Of a stretch of DNA of 64,000 nt, positions 51,701 to 58,403 are shown piece after piece (the first letter of the stretch is position 1; each line of letters starts with the position of its first letter). A model generated the notes under the pieces. It ran no database searches. It had not been told where the DNA came from and saw nothing but the letters and a program-made list of their open reading frames with translations. Source of the stretch: Apus apus (lineage: Eukaryota > Chordata > Aves > Apodiformes > Apodidae); NCBI RefSeq assembly GCF_020740795.1, contig NC_067286.1:17798350-17862349 (forward strand), in the 5' to 3' direction. The position numbers were made by a program, and so were the translations under genes.

Positions 51701-54405
51701 ACACAACAATGTTCAGGTTTCCTTCATAACCCTTCAAGCAGGGAACCTGAATGTGCTCAGAAGAGCACTGTACAAGAGGTACATAAGTCTGTGCAGTATT
51801 CAACATCTTTGTTCTTCTTTATATAAACTTCAAATACAGTCTTTAAACTTGCTGGAAAACCTGAATTTTCAATCATTTTTCGCTTCATAAAGTGCTTAGT
51901 GTCTTGCTTCAAGTCAGAAAAACATGCAAGATCAATATATATAATAATTACCTGCTATGTAGAATTATACATTCTATCTACTAAGGAAAGACAGACATCG
52001 GTCAGTTTAAGTTGTGAACTTCTGGCTACCTATAAATAAATCCTCAAAATGAGTAAATCATTTTTCAAATAAGTAAAATCTATTATGAAGTCTCTGAACC
52101 AGAAATAACTCCATCAGAATTAGCCAGCTGGTTACTCTATTTGCATCTTTGTGTTCTCATCAGTGGTTTTTTCCTGCTGGACTGAATTCACAGTACATTC
52201 TTAACAAGACTTTTTTTGCTCATTTGCAATTCCAGCAAGTTGCATTAAACTAGTTGTCCTCCAGGGTAACTCTCATGCATCTTCATTGCCTGGTTTAAAA
52301 CTTTATGCTGCTGTGTTACTCACATTTGACTTGCTTCATGTAATAGGAAAGGCTTTGCATTAAACCAACTGGGGAGGCTTCTCATCACTTAAGAAACCAA
52401 GACAAATTTCTGCTATAAATTTTTTCTTTTTACATTTGACAGAGCATTGTAGAGAACTCACATATGAAGAAAAAATAACTTACAAAGGCTGTTCTACAAA
52501 TGTCACTTTAAGCAGATGTGAAGGATCATGTCCATCTTCATCAAAGTAAGATAGCCAAGAAACTGTATTAATATGAAAGTTTTTTCTTATTTGTGATCTG
52601 TAACTAGCAGTGTTTGTTAACTACCACTCTATAAATTCAGGGAAAAAAATGCAGTTGGTATCTACCCAGCAATACAATGTTGCAGTATAAGCCAGCTAAC
52701 TAGAAACAAGTTAATAAGGCCACACAGTACATTGGTATACAATTTGAAAAAGGAATGTTGTCTCACTTCAAGTCTTTTTTTAAAAGGAAAAAAAAAAAAA
52801 AGACAAAAAAAAAAGACCAGTGCTGAACTTTTGGGGGGCTTTTGTTGTTGTTTTTTTAATTTATTTATTTTTTTAATATATAAAAGTTCAGTTAGACTAC
52901 AAACACCTGTTTTCAAAACATCCAAGATAGCAAAATAAGAATTTCTCTCATTGTTTCCTTATGTTCTCCTAATAGTGTAATTCAGGGCTATTTTATAGTT
53001 CCAAGTCGGTTGTCTCAAGTACATGCAGTTCTGATTGCTCTTTAGAAAACTATGCAGACAGGGAATCAAGACTTCGATTAAACTTACTGCAGGAGTATTA
53101 CAGAGTTCACAGTTCTTCGGGAAAAAATTAAAACTGTTATATTCCCAACAACCCAATCAAATACAATGTTCAAGAACAGGATACCAATGAAGGGGTTTGC
53201 TTTTGCAAAAACTAATTTAAATTAAACCTGAATCTAAATGCTGTCCCCCCTCAAATTGACTTCAGCATTTTGAAAATGGAATGACTCACTTCACATCTTG
53301 AGTTTTATGTAAAGTCTGAAAAAAGATTTTGAGAACTACTAAGGTTCATCATAATCACTCAGAAAGTTGTGCTTAAACCAAGCAGACTTTTCTCCCTTTT
53401 GTAGAGATTTTTACAAAAATATTTTTTTCCATAACTCTCTTGTTCCTACAGATGAATTCTAGCCTAAGTTTATACAACTTCACACTGACAAAAGAAAAAA
53501 AAAATTGGAGCAAGTCCAGTAGCCAGTTGGCTGGACATGGTCAGAAAAGCAACAGTATAACAGATCAACATTACTATCAGAAGATGATCTAAATCTCACT
53601 TGCTTATGCAAGCTATAATTTCACCAACCTGTGCTTTATTCCTGTTAATTCAGCAAGACATGTATGTCTACTACTACTTTGATAACTGACCTCACAGCCC
53701 AGAATTGACTATGCAGGCATCAACTTAGATTCTGGCACTAACAGTTAAGAGGAGGAAATGGATTTTCCTTCCTCCACGAACTGTGCAAAAGGATCACATG
53801 CAATTTAGCATCTTTGTTAACAGACCATACCAGGGACCTTTTGCAATTAATTCTAAGTAGTCCAGTGCACAATATTTAAAAAGTTTAAATATATACTTTA
53901 TCATTTTCAAAAGTGCAAAAGCAGAATGGGGAAAACAAATCCTATTAGTGTCCTAGTGAGGTCTAAGGCCTATCATGTGTAAGCCCTTTGCAAACTGCGT
54001 CTTAAGAAGGCAGAAGCTCAGTACACCTGAACGTCTGCAGCACTCATGAGAATTGCTGCACTGTCTGTACTTCTGCAGCTGACGGAACCAGTAAACTCTG
54101 AAGGGTTGTGCTCCTTCCTCTAAATGTTCCACCATCAGGAAAAAAACAAACCTTCAAATACTTGAAAAGCTGTAAGTCTAAAATGCTGTATACAAATCCT
54201 AACTGATCTACTCTCTCTTCCAAACAGGCTGAATGTTGAGAAGATGACAGTCAACACACTATGCAGCTGCTGTAGGCCACTTCAGCTTCTTAAGAAGGAA
54301 TTCCAACTACCATGCCAAGATCCAGACAAACCTAGGAAAAGGCTTGTCACAGAAATAACTATATTTAGTGGCTGTGTTTGTAACTTCGAAAATTGCATAT
54401 ATTAG
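3680..54405 (+). CDS. MUC6: MUC6, secreted gel-forming mucin (avian beta-ovomucin type), 39 coding exons
   Basis: This is a secreted gel-forming mucin that polymerises through disulfide bonds in the secretory pathway. The order is signal peptide, three VWD-C8-TIL assemblies (D1, D2, D'D3), a PTS domain, then a terminal cystine knot. The absence of a D4 region and VWC domains separates MUC6 from MUC2, MUC5AC and MUC5B, and N-terminal similarity to mammalian MUC6 is high from exon 3 onward. Exons 1-20: 3680-3731, 8647-8709, 11495-11735, 13271-13397, 14564-14651, 15800-15909, 17681-17888, 20057-20179, 21169-21289, 21791-21929, 22092-22196, 22541-22613, 22859-22996, 23899-24060, 24641-24735, 25393-25525, 26417-26666, 27694-27746, 27852-27961, 28725-28876. 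Exons 21-39: 29589-29730, 30209-30319, 31696-31881, 32339-32578, 33465-33621, 34366-34509, 34987-35049, 39268-39315, 40794-40949, 41993-42258, 42853-42990, 43386-43628, 44337-44396, 44842-45282, 45818-46249, 46785-47216, 48676-49272, 52443-52545, 54228-54405. Phases agree at every junction except inside exon 30, which is one base short. An intact frame would encode about 2,226 residues. Confidence 0.93.
3732..11494. other. MUC6 introns 1 and 2
   Basis: Two large introns (3732-8646 and 8710-11494) at the 5' end, where regulatory elements often lie. The DNA is AT-rich. I see a short AAAT repeat near 8565-8583 and otherwise no transposon, RNA gene or exon I can support. Confidence 0.55.
8647..8709 (+). 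CDS. MUC6: MUC6 exon 2: N-terminal linker
   Basis: A pyrimidine-rich acceptor (CTTCACAG) and a GTAAGT donor bound 63 bases that enter and leave in phase 1. They encode about 21 residues ([10 protein letters not shown] and so on) between the signal peptide and D1. It joins in frame to exons 1 and 3. Human MUC6 also has a poorly conserved linker here. The call rests on splice sites and phase only. Confidence 0.65.
11495..14651 (+). CDS. MUC6: MUC6 exons 3-5: D1 von Willebrand factor D domain
   Basis: Exons 11495-11735, 13271-13397 and 14564-14651 encode residues about 39-190. The start reads [13 protein letters not shown], followed by the [11 protein letters not shown] strand region, both nearly identical in style to mammalian MUC6. 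Exon 5 holds the CGMCGNYDG motif, with the CxxC pair linked in VWF-type proteins to disulfide multimer formation and the Asn/Asp-rich loop typical of VWD calcium sites. Splice phases are 1, 2, 0 and 1 in order. Confidence 0.95.
12738..12794 (+). mobile_element. CR1 3'-end remnant
   Basis: A short stretch resembles the last bases of CR1 (a GGACAACTTCAGAAAGTCCC-like block followed by TTCTATGATTGTAT). It lies in MUC6 intron 3 and is badly degraded. Confidence 0.5.
15800..17888 (+). CDS. MUC6: MUC6 exons 6-7: first C8 domain
   Basis: Exons 15800-15909 and 17681-17888 encode residues about 191-296. They carry the spacer after VWD (KMDDPSEIC) and a C8 fold with regularly spaced cysteines. Exon 7 contains the conserved LSEYSRQC segment also found in mammalian MUC6. 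Acceptors follow TTTACAG and TTATTTAG; donors are GTAAGA and GTAAGT. Confidence 0.93.
16538..16790 (-). mobile_element. CR1 fragment
   Basis: A - strand CR1 3' region in MUC6 intron 6, starting with ACAGAATCACAGAA and the GATCATCTAGTCCAACCCC block. It is diverged and 5'-truncated. Confidence 0.7.
20057..21289 (+). CDS. MUC6: MUC6 exons 8-9: first TIL domain
   Basis: Exons 20057-20179 and 21169-21289 encode residues about 297-377, a trypsin-inhibitor-like cysteine-rich module. It contains [14 protein letters not shown] and GCFCPEG, then [14 protein letters not shown] at the start of the E-type linker. Exon 9 ends in phase 2 within a Cys codon that exon 10 completes. Confidence 0.93.
20808..20915. 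repeat. A/C-rich low-complexity tract
   Basis: A-rich DNA with AAACAAAC-like units in MUC6 intron 8. No retrotransposon body is visible beside it. Confidence 0.7.
21791..24060 (+). CDS. MUC6: MUC6 exons 10-14: D2 von Willebrand factor D domain
   Basis: Exons 21791-21929, 22092-22196, 22541-22613, 22859-22996 and 23899-24060 encode residues about 378-583. The start of D2 reads [13 protein letters not shown]. Exon 14 reads [16 protein letters not shown], so the first cysteine of the CxxC pair seen in D1 and D3 is absent here; human MUC6 lacks it too. The exon ends within the conserved spacer ([17 protein letters not shown]) that leads to the second C8. Confidence 0.95.
24641..25525 (+). CDS. 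MUC6: MUC6 exons 15-16: second C8 domain
   Basis: Exons 24641-24735 and 25393-25525 encode residues about 584-659. They include [15 protein letters not shown], joined to [17 protein letters not shown], both hallmarks of the MUC6 second C8. The intron between them (24736-25392) is largely a CR1 element whose nearer edge lies about 150 bp from the exon 16 acceptor. Confidence 0.93.
24831..25240 (-). mobile_element. CR1 fragment
   Basis: A 5'-truncated - strand CR1 in MUC6 intron 15, with the AGATCATCTAGTCCAAACCC block and the CTGGGCAGCCTGTTCCAGTG block well preserved. It fills most of the intron between exons 15 and 16. Confidence 0.9.
26417..27746 (+). CDS. MUC6: MUC6 exons 17-18: second TIL domain and E linker
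   Basis: Exons 26417-26666 and 27694-27746 encode residues about 660-760. The TIL module is seen in [19 protein letters not shown] and [11 protein letters not shown], and the E segment in [10 protein letters not shown]. Exon 17 ends in phase 2 inside a Cys codon; exon 18 continues with [10 protein letters not shown]. Confidence 0.93.
27852..28876 (+). CDS. MUC6: MUC6 exons 19-20: D' module (TIL')
   Basis: Exons 27852-27961 and 28725-28876 encode residues about 761-847. Exon 19 contains [20 protein letters not shown] and exon 20 [17 protein letters not shown], matching the D' region of MUC6. Exon 19 ends in phase 0 at a GTGAGT donor; exon 20 ends in phase 2 within a cysteine codon. Confidence 0.93.
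29589..32578 (+). CDS. MUC6: MUC6 exons 21-24: D3 von Willebrand factor D domain
   Basis: Exons 29589-29730, 30209-30319, 31696-31881 and 32339-32578 encode residues about 848-1074; all four end in phase 0. The domain opens with [19 protein letters not shown]. Exon 24 carries [18 protein letters not shown], an intact CGLC pair of the kind linked to multimer formation, and runs into the third C8 ([17 protein letters not shown]). Similarity to mammalian MUC6 is highest here. Confidence 0.95.
31345..31620 (-). mobile_element. CR1 reverse transcriptase fragment
   Basis: A - strand piece of CR1 ORF2 in MUC6 intron 22. Translated on the - strand it shows [14 protein letters not shown] and [14 protein letters not shown], typical of the CR1 reverse transcriptase, with frame breaks between them. 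It has no 3' end. Confidence 0.75.
32839..32902 (+). repeat. 35-base tandem duplication
   Basis: The segment starting TATCAGAAGTTAAGCAGTCC occurs twice, 35 bases apart, in MUC6 intron 24. The copies are identical over about 29 bases, so the event looks recent. Confidence 0.85.
33465..35049 (+). CDS. MUC6: MUC6 exons 25-27: third C8 end, TIL-like module and D3 tail
   Basis: Exons 33465-33621, 34366-34509 and 34987-35049 encode residues about 1075-1195. Exon 25 finishes C8 ([31 protein letters not shown]). Exon 26 is a cysteine-poor TIL-like stretch ending [11 protein letters not shown]. Exon 27 is a short cysteine-rich piece ([13 protein letters not shown]) at the boundary with the PTS domain. 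The order is as in human MUC6. Confidence 0.93.
35050..39267. other. MUC6 intron 27, mostly CR1 insertion
   Basis: This 4.2 kb intron separates the D3 tail from the PTS exons. Most of it (35240-38480) is a single - strand CR1 copy. The remainder is AT-rich DNA with no exon I can support. Confidence 0.8.
35240..38480 (-). mobile_element. CR1 element, about 3.2 kb, with broken ORF2
   Basis: A long - strand CR1 in MUC6 intron 27, with its 3' end at 35240. ORF2 is split into several frames. From its 5' side there are endonuclease pieces (near 37690-37900), a linker, [14 protein letters not shown] (36283-36495), and the reverse transcriptase core with the catalytic motif FADDTKL (35838-36242). 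Stops and frameshifts make it inactive. It is the largest mobile element in the window. Confidence 0.92.
39268..40949 (+). CDS. MUC6: MUC6 exons 28-29: start of PTS domain
   Basis: Exons 39268-39315 (48 bases) and 40794-40949 (156 bases) are both phase 1-1 and encode residues about 1196-1263. The composition switches from cysteine-rich to Ser/Thr/Pro-rich ([22 protein letters not shown]), the substrate for mucin-type O-glycosylation. Both have consensus acceptors and GT donors. A + strand CR1 fragment lies in the intron between them. Confidence 0.85.
39640..40243 (+). mobile_element. CR1 fragment, 5'-truncated
   Basis: A + strand CR1 in MUC6 intron 28, with a 147-codon open frame (39613-40056) covering part of the reverse transcriptase. 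The catalytic block reads FMDDIKL, where a related copy in this window has FADDTKL. The 3' end lies near 40243. It is inactive. Confidence 0.88.
41993..42258 (+). CDS. MUC6: MUC6 exon 30: PTS exon with internal frameshift
   Basis: The exon enters in phase 1 after CCAAAAG and leaves in phase 1 at GTAAAT. Its length is 266, one base short of a multiple of three, whereas every other PTS exon is a multiple of three. The upstream frame reads [19 protein letters not shown] and reaches TAA at 42136-42138. Downstream, PTS-type coding resumes in a different frame ([18 protein letters not shown]). The change of frame lies between about 42119 and 42138. As written, the product would end after about 1,311 residues, with no cystine knot. 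A single-base deletion or assembly error fits best; skipping the exon would also keep the frame. Confidence 0.7.
42853..42990 (+). CDS. MUC6: MUC6 exon 31: PTS exon
   Basis: Phase 1-1, 138 bases, between TACTTACAG and GTGAGT. It encodes [17 protein letters not shown], then a hydrophobic stretch, then [11 protein letters not shown]. The hydrophobic part coincides with a second pyrimidine-rich acceptor that would start the exon at 42943 in the same frame, so the true exon may be the last 48 bases only. Confidence 0.6.
43386..43628 (+). CDS. MUC6: MUC6 exon 32: PTS exon, divergent relative of the exon 34-37 family
   Basis: Phase 1-1, 243 bases, between CTATGTAG and GTAAGG. The protein ([30 protein letters not shown]) is recognisably homologous to exons 34-37, and the first 60 or so bases of the following intron resemble the introns after exons 34 and 35. 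It therefore looks like an older member of the same exon-plus-intron duplication family. Confidence 0.8.
44337..44396 (+). CDS. MUC6: MUC6 exon 33 (candidate): short PTS exon
   Basis: Sixty bases, phase 1-1, between TTTGTAG and GTAAGG, encoding about 20 residues with Thr/Ser and a cysteine (KIVTSGCSG). Good splice sites and a frame that fits both neighbours support it, but the composition is only weakly mucin-like. It could be an unused exon. Confidence 0.45.
44842..45282 (+). CDS. MUC6: MUC6 exon 34: PTS repeat exon, copy 1
   Basis: Phase 1-1, 441 bases, acceptor CCCAACAG, donor GTAAGG. It encodes about 147 residues rich in Ser, Thr and Pro. It differs from copies 2 and 3 chiefly by nine extra bases (three codons) in the TTTTIT stretch near 44910. 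The open frame continues into the intron but would not join exon 35 in its mucin frame. Confidence 0.88.
45818..46249 (+). CDS. MUC6: MUC6 exon 35: PTS repeat exon, copy 2
   Basis: Phase 1-1, 432 bases, acceptor CCCAACAG, donor GTAAGG. By eye it is nearly identical to exons 34 and 36, apart from the nine-base indel near the start relative to copy 1. The high identity extends into the following 535-base intron. Confidence 0.88.
46785..47216 (+). CDS. MUC6: MUC6 exon 36: PTS repeat exon, copy 3
   Basis: Phase 1-1, 432 bases, acceptor CCCAACAG, donor GTAAGA. A few substitutions separate it from copy 2, including CCC to TCC and CCT to CTG codon changes near 47040 and 47105, and a changed 3' edge. 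Identity to copies 1 and 2 stops about 60 bases into the next intron (near 47277). Confidence 0.88.
47600..48018 (+). mobile_element. CR1 fragment with internal deletion
   Basis: The + strand endonuclease region ([27 protein letters not shown]) is joined near 47940 directly to a CR1 3' tail ending CATTCTATGATTCTATGA. Everything between, including the reverse transcriptase, is missing. It lies in MUC6 intron 36. Confidence 0.85.
48019..48240 (-). mobile_element. CR1 fragment, inverted next to the previous copy
   Basis: A - strand CR1 segment begins immediately where the preceding + strand copy ends, with blocks such as CCAGGAGCTGTC and GTGGCCTCACTAGGGCAGAG. It lacks the extreme 3' end, so the pair probably reflects insertion of one into the other or a rearrangement. 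Confidence 0.75.
48676..49272 (+). CDS. MUC6: MUC6 exon 37: last PTS exon
   Basis: Phase 1-1, 597 bases, the longest coding exon. The first third is homologous to exons 34-36 ([16 protein letters not shown]); the rest diverges but stays Ser/Thr/Pro-rich ([16 protein letters not shown]). The acceptor is a CAGCAG tandem, so the start may be 48673 or 48676. It ends at GTAAAG in phase 1, which joins directly to exon 38 and makes a Glu codon before His-Cys. Confidence 0.85.
49273..52442. other. MUC6 intron 37
   Basis: This 3.2 kb intron holds a - strand CR1 fragment (49921-50122). It also has two short acceptor-led stretches, from 49875 and from 51684, that open in the right phase; neither has a convincing phase-compatible donor. 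I treat it as one intron, because exon 37 joins exon 38 in frame. Confidence 0.6.
49921..50122 (-). mobile_element. CR1 3'-end fragment
   Basis: A well-preserved - strand CR1 3' end in MUC6 intron 37 (CCATAGAATGG, AAGGGACCTTAAAGGTCATC, ACTAGACCAGGTTGC). It is among the least diverged CR1 ends in the window. Confidence 0.9.
52443..52545 (+). CDS. MUC6: MUC6 exon 38: cystine knot (CTCK), first half
   Basis: Acceptor TTTGACAG, donor GTAAGA; enters in phase 1, leaves in phase 2. It encodes [11 protein letters not shown], then [17 protein letters not shown], the first strands of the C-terminal cystine knot, including the GC..NVT..RCEG.C signature of mucin and VWF knots. CTCK domains dimerise mucin chains in the endoplasmic reticulum. 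Confidence 0.93.
52546..54227. other. MUC6 intron 38
   Basis: A 1.7 kb AT-rich intron splitting the cystine-knot domain. It has A- and T-rich tracts (52785-52880) but no transposon or exon that I can recognise. Confidence 0.6.
54228..54405 (+). CDS. MUC6: MUC6 exon 39: cystine knot second half and stop
   Basis: The acceptor CCAAACAG completes a Lys codon, and the exon continues [17 protein letters not shown] and ends CVCNFENC-Ile-Tyr before TAG at 54403. The CSCC motif and the final CxC..C are the expected closing cysteines of the knot. The arrangement matches human MUC6, where the protein also ends directly after CTCK. Confidence 0.95.
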
Positions 54406-54616
54406 CTAGACAGACCTCCAGATGGCCCGAGATACCAATATTTTTTATTTTTATTTTTTTTTTAATTAAACACTGATCACAACTTAGTACTTTCACAGTG
54501 ACTGCTCATTGCTGGGAGTTCTCTTGTATTGATTATATAGGATAGCCTTGCAGTGAGGCTTCCTGAGCAGCAACCTGGAGTGTCAATGAAGTTAACTGAT
54601 AAATTATCCCTGTACA

Positions 54617-54690
54617 GGAGGGGGTTGAGGGGGGCAGAGGGTGCAGGGGGGCGAAGGGAAAGGAAAGGGCAGGGTGGGTATTGGGAGGGA
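54617..54690 (+). other. G-rich tract, potential G-quadruplex
   Basis: At least eight runs of three or more G, separated by loops of 1-7 bases, lie on the MUC6 sense strand, so both the DNA and the 3' UTR RNA could fold into a G-quadruplex. The surroundings are AT-rich, so the tract stands out sharply. Confidence 0.75.
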
Positions 54691-54784
54691 AAACCCTGTC
54701 AGAGACTGTGCGGCCTTGCCCAAGGTGATAATTTGACTAGAGGCTAAGAACTGGCGTATGCACTGTACAATAACGTGACTTTCA

Positions 54785-54790
54785 AATAAA
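54785..54790 (+). terminator. MUC6: Polyadenylation signal of MUC6
   Basis: A perfect AATAAA (in TTCAAATAAAGTAG) lies 380 bases after the stop. It is the first canonical signal I see downstream of the coding end on the + strand. Confidence 0.7.
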
Positions 54791-54805
54791 GTAGAAGGAA
54801 CTGAA

Positions 54806-57800
54806 TTTGCTAACTTCTCAGTATTTGATCAATTAATTTTACTGAAAATAGTCTGTTAGGTTCACTACAGTTGAACTAGGACCTGTGGAACAGCCCATTA
54901 CTTCACTGGATGAAGAAACAACTAGGGTATCGTATTCCTTTTCCTTTCAAAGTGGACACAGCACTTGTGCTTGTCATGCATACACAGCTGCTGTCAGAAA
55001 GCATGATGCCAACCAAAAGCTGTTAGGTCTCTACAAGCACCCTTAATGTGGTGAGATGTTTCTAGAAATATCATTAACACAGATGTGTGGCTTTTGGCCA
55101 AAGCAGAAATTTGCAGGACACTTCTCTGGAAGAAATCAAAGATCATATGTGTCTTAACAGGACACCAGTAGTTACCTGACAACCAATTTCTACTTTCTGC
55201 TAATATACAGTATTCTTTACTGCTTTTTTGCAATTAATTAAAAAAAAAAGTTATATCAATACACAAAAGCTCATAGTACCCAGGTATTTAATTTTTTTTA
55301 GTAAGTTGTGGAGAAGTACTGAAAATCTGAAGCATGCATTTAAAGCTTCAGTGAGGTTAATTAGAAATTTAGATATTCTAAACAAACTTTTTTACAAGTC
55401 TGTGCTTCACAGCCTCAACAATACCCCACCGCTACACCACTTTACCTCAGCAGGTAGTTAATATACTTACTGTTGTTAAACACTACAGGAACAAAGACTC
55501 TACATCAAGTTTTTTTGGGTTTTTTTTACAGCAGAATATTTGTACCATGTGAACAAACACACCCACAAAAAATCCATAAACAACCTCACTGTGGAGCAGA
55601 GAATCTGCTGGCCAAGTAAGACTAAAGTGAACACAACCCACCAGTAGTTTACAGAAAAGAATTTACCATTATACATCAATTGTTGTTCCATGTAAGTATT
55701 CTTTACACTTCCATGCCTCCAGACAAAAAAGGACAGTTTGATTACTGTTCTAATCTTTTATTTAATCTTAATACATCCTTCTGATGAATATAGTCTAATA
55801 TATAGTCTTCTATATGAAAATTATCCACTTAATTTGACAGAACTTTGTTTTATACAAATAAGACAATCACCATAAATGTTACATACTGGAGTGTAGGTCA
55901 AGAATGAACATAGGCTACCTATTTTGCTATTCAGTTATTTTCACATGTCAATGCCTGAAAATACTGTACTTAGAAACAATAACACTGTTTACTGCAGAAA
56001 TTACTTTGTCTGCTTGACAGGATACATCACTTTGGTAAATTAACCATCATTCACAAAAAAAACAATCAAGTACTTGTCCTTAATTTGTTCACTTTTCTGC
56101 TCATGGTTTCTTTGAGCTGACATTTAATACAAAGCGTGAACAGTGATAAGCTTAATACAGTCACCACTGAAAAAGACATGTTCCCTTACTCCCCTCCTTC
56201 CCACATTTTTAATGCATATTTTAGCACAGCTTGAACCAAAGCAAAGTTAACACAAGTAGTGCAGTGTCTTGAGGTGTCCTGAGGGCACACAACATTTTCA
56301 GAGGGACATATATACAACAGGATTTGGAACAACTGAAATAGAAGCTCCTCTCCATATTTGCCAAGACTCCCTTTATTTCAACACACTGGATTTTTAATGT
56401 CGCAGCCAACAGCAGAGTTAAGATAAAAGTACTAAAAGAGCCATATGGCATCCAAAGCACAAAACATAAGCTAGTCCATTAGTATTTTGCCAACTGCCCA
56501 ACCTGACTGCAGGAACTGCTCATGAAGATTTTCAAAGACAATGTCTGTGATCAAGGAGTCGTGATTAACTACTTAATAGTCCATAAAAGGGTCAATTGTT
56601 CAGGAGAACTTTTGCAGAAAGACCAGGTCTACAGCCAAGTTTTCTGTCTTAACATCCATAGCTACCAGCAATTTCTGATAGCTATGAAACAAAACTATCT
56701 TCCAAAATCTACACAGCACACCCAAACCTTTCTTCCTCATTTTTCACTTGCACACAAGTACCATCACTAGCCTTCAACCAAACCAAACTATAATCACCCA
56801 GTTCCATAATTCAACTCAAAAACAGAGGGGAAAAAAAAAATGAAAGGCACACTGAATCATGCAGAATCCTGTCCCCTGCTGTGCACCAGTCAGCATGAAA
56901 TAACTTTTAAGTGTATTTTCAGTATCATCACTATCACTCAAAACCTTTATTTCACGGGCATACTTGGCTGTATGTATTGTGAGACACCAGACTCAGGCTT
57001 CCTTTAAGTAAGCTTGAGAAAACCTTGATCTGAGGTTCAATTCTCATGTCAGCAGCAGCTGACTTCCTTCATTGTGACCTATAGTACTCACTGACAGCTG
57101 CCAACAGCTTCTAACTGCACTACCTCACCTGCTTTGTTTCAGCAGCCTTTGTTGCATCTCCAGGTTTTCAGAGTGTGAGCCAAAGTTGTTGCCACTTACT
57201 TCTGCAAAGAGGCTGCTGATGTGGAACAAGTTACAAAGGCTCTGGTTGTAAAAAGCACTACAAAAGCTTAACACTTTTGGGCGTTCTACTCTCCATTTTA
57301 ACACAAGCCTTTATACCATGTTGGATCTATTTACCACCACTGACAGACAAGAAACTGCTCAGGTATCAGTTACTCACTCTCTTGAGTTTTAACATTACTG
57401 TACACTGGGGAAAAAAAATATTTAAAATTACTCTTTCATCTAAGTGCAGGATTTACAGCACTTCCAGGGCCCATTTTTTCCCACTTCTACTTTTATACAA
57501 TACCAGACTCTGCAGTTAGTTATATCAAATCATTAGGACTATCACTTGCTAAGTCTGATGGGAAACAGAAAAAACACGGAATGGAGTATTTAACTTCAGT
57601 TTTACTAACAATGAACACGCATGTATTCATTCACCACCTACCAGAGAAGCTCACCTCATTATTTGCAATAAACAGAAGGATTAACAATAGCTTTTGTGTT
57701 CAACCCACTTTCACGAGATCAAAAAACACAAAGATGTAAAGGATTACAAGATTAAGTCTCGTCCTGTTGTATTTAGCAAATAGGAAAATTGGTGATACTG

Positions 57801-58403
57801 AACATAAATTCTTACTTAAATCATATTTAAATACATTTTGGATTCTGCCCTTCCATTCAGTACAAGATCTGTGACAATGTGCAACTTGACAGAATTTTGA
57901 CTCTACATTAACATCTGAATTCAAAATTATATTGGTTTATTTCAGCTCAGAGCAGAGGGAGTACCTGTTAAAAGGCACTAAGCAGAATATTACTAGCCAT
58001 TTCCAGTTGAAATCCTTGGGTACTGCATCTAAATAAATTTCCCTTTAACAAGTCTAAAAGCCTGACCTCTGAAAAAAAAAAAAAAACAAACACAAAAAAA
58101 CCCCAAAAAAACAACAACAAAAACAACCACCAACAAACCAAGAACAAAAAAAAACAAAAAAGAGACCACAAGACAGCCCTCACACCCTTTGTGTAACACA
58201 CTAAAAGCCATTTTTAATGTAAAAAGTCACTTCCCTGTTCTTCACATTTTATAGTCTTAATTTCAAACAAGGGTCAAGTCCTATTAAGGCAGGGAGCTGG
58301 TACTTGTTAACATCGCATTACTCAGACAGTGATGTACAAGACATTTATTTGCAGTATGATGACAGTGATGTAAATGGAAAAACCCAAACTGACATGGTTA
58401 ATA
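54806..58403 (-). other. Space between MUC6 and AP2A2, including AP2A2 3' UTR
   Basis: There are 4.0 kb between the two stop codons. The part next to 58403 must be AP2A2 3' UTR. Candidate - strand AATAAA signals (TTTATT on the + strand) lie at 57936-57941 and 55757-55762, and further ones fall in the T-rich stretch inside the MUC6 3' UTR near 54448-54465. I cannot tell which is used. An A/C-rich low-complexity tract occupies 58067-58165. No coding gene is visible. Confidence 0.5.
58067..58165. repeat. A/C-rich low-complexity tract
   Basis: Nearly all A and C on the + strand, including runs of A up to 15. It lies 240-340 bases past the AP2A2 stop, so on the - strand it would be a T/G-rich part of the AP2A2 3' UTR if that UTR extends so far. 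Confidence 0.8.

Larger units (their letters stand above)
54406..54805 (+). other. MUC6: MUC6 3' UTR
   Basis: About 400 bases from the stop codon to the expected cleavage point, 15-20 bases past AATAAA at 54785-54790. It contains a T-rich stretch (54441-54475) and then a dense G-rich tract (54617-54690). The 64-codon open frame across the G-rich tract is not a supported gene. Confidence 0.7.

Noticed and set aside
54553-54747. 64-codon open frame past the MUC6 stop (Gly/Arg-rich)
   Set aside because: It is a result of the G-rich 3' UTR tract; it lies after the mucin stop and resembles no known protein.
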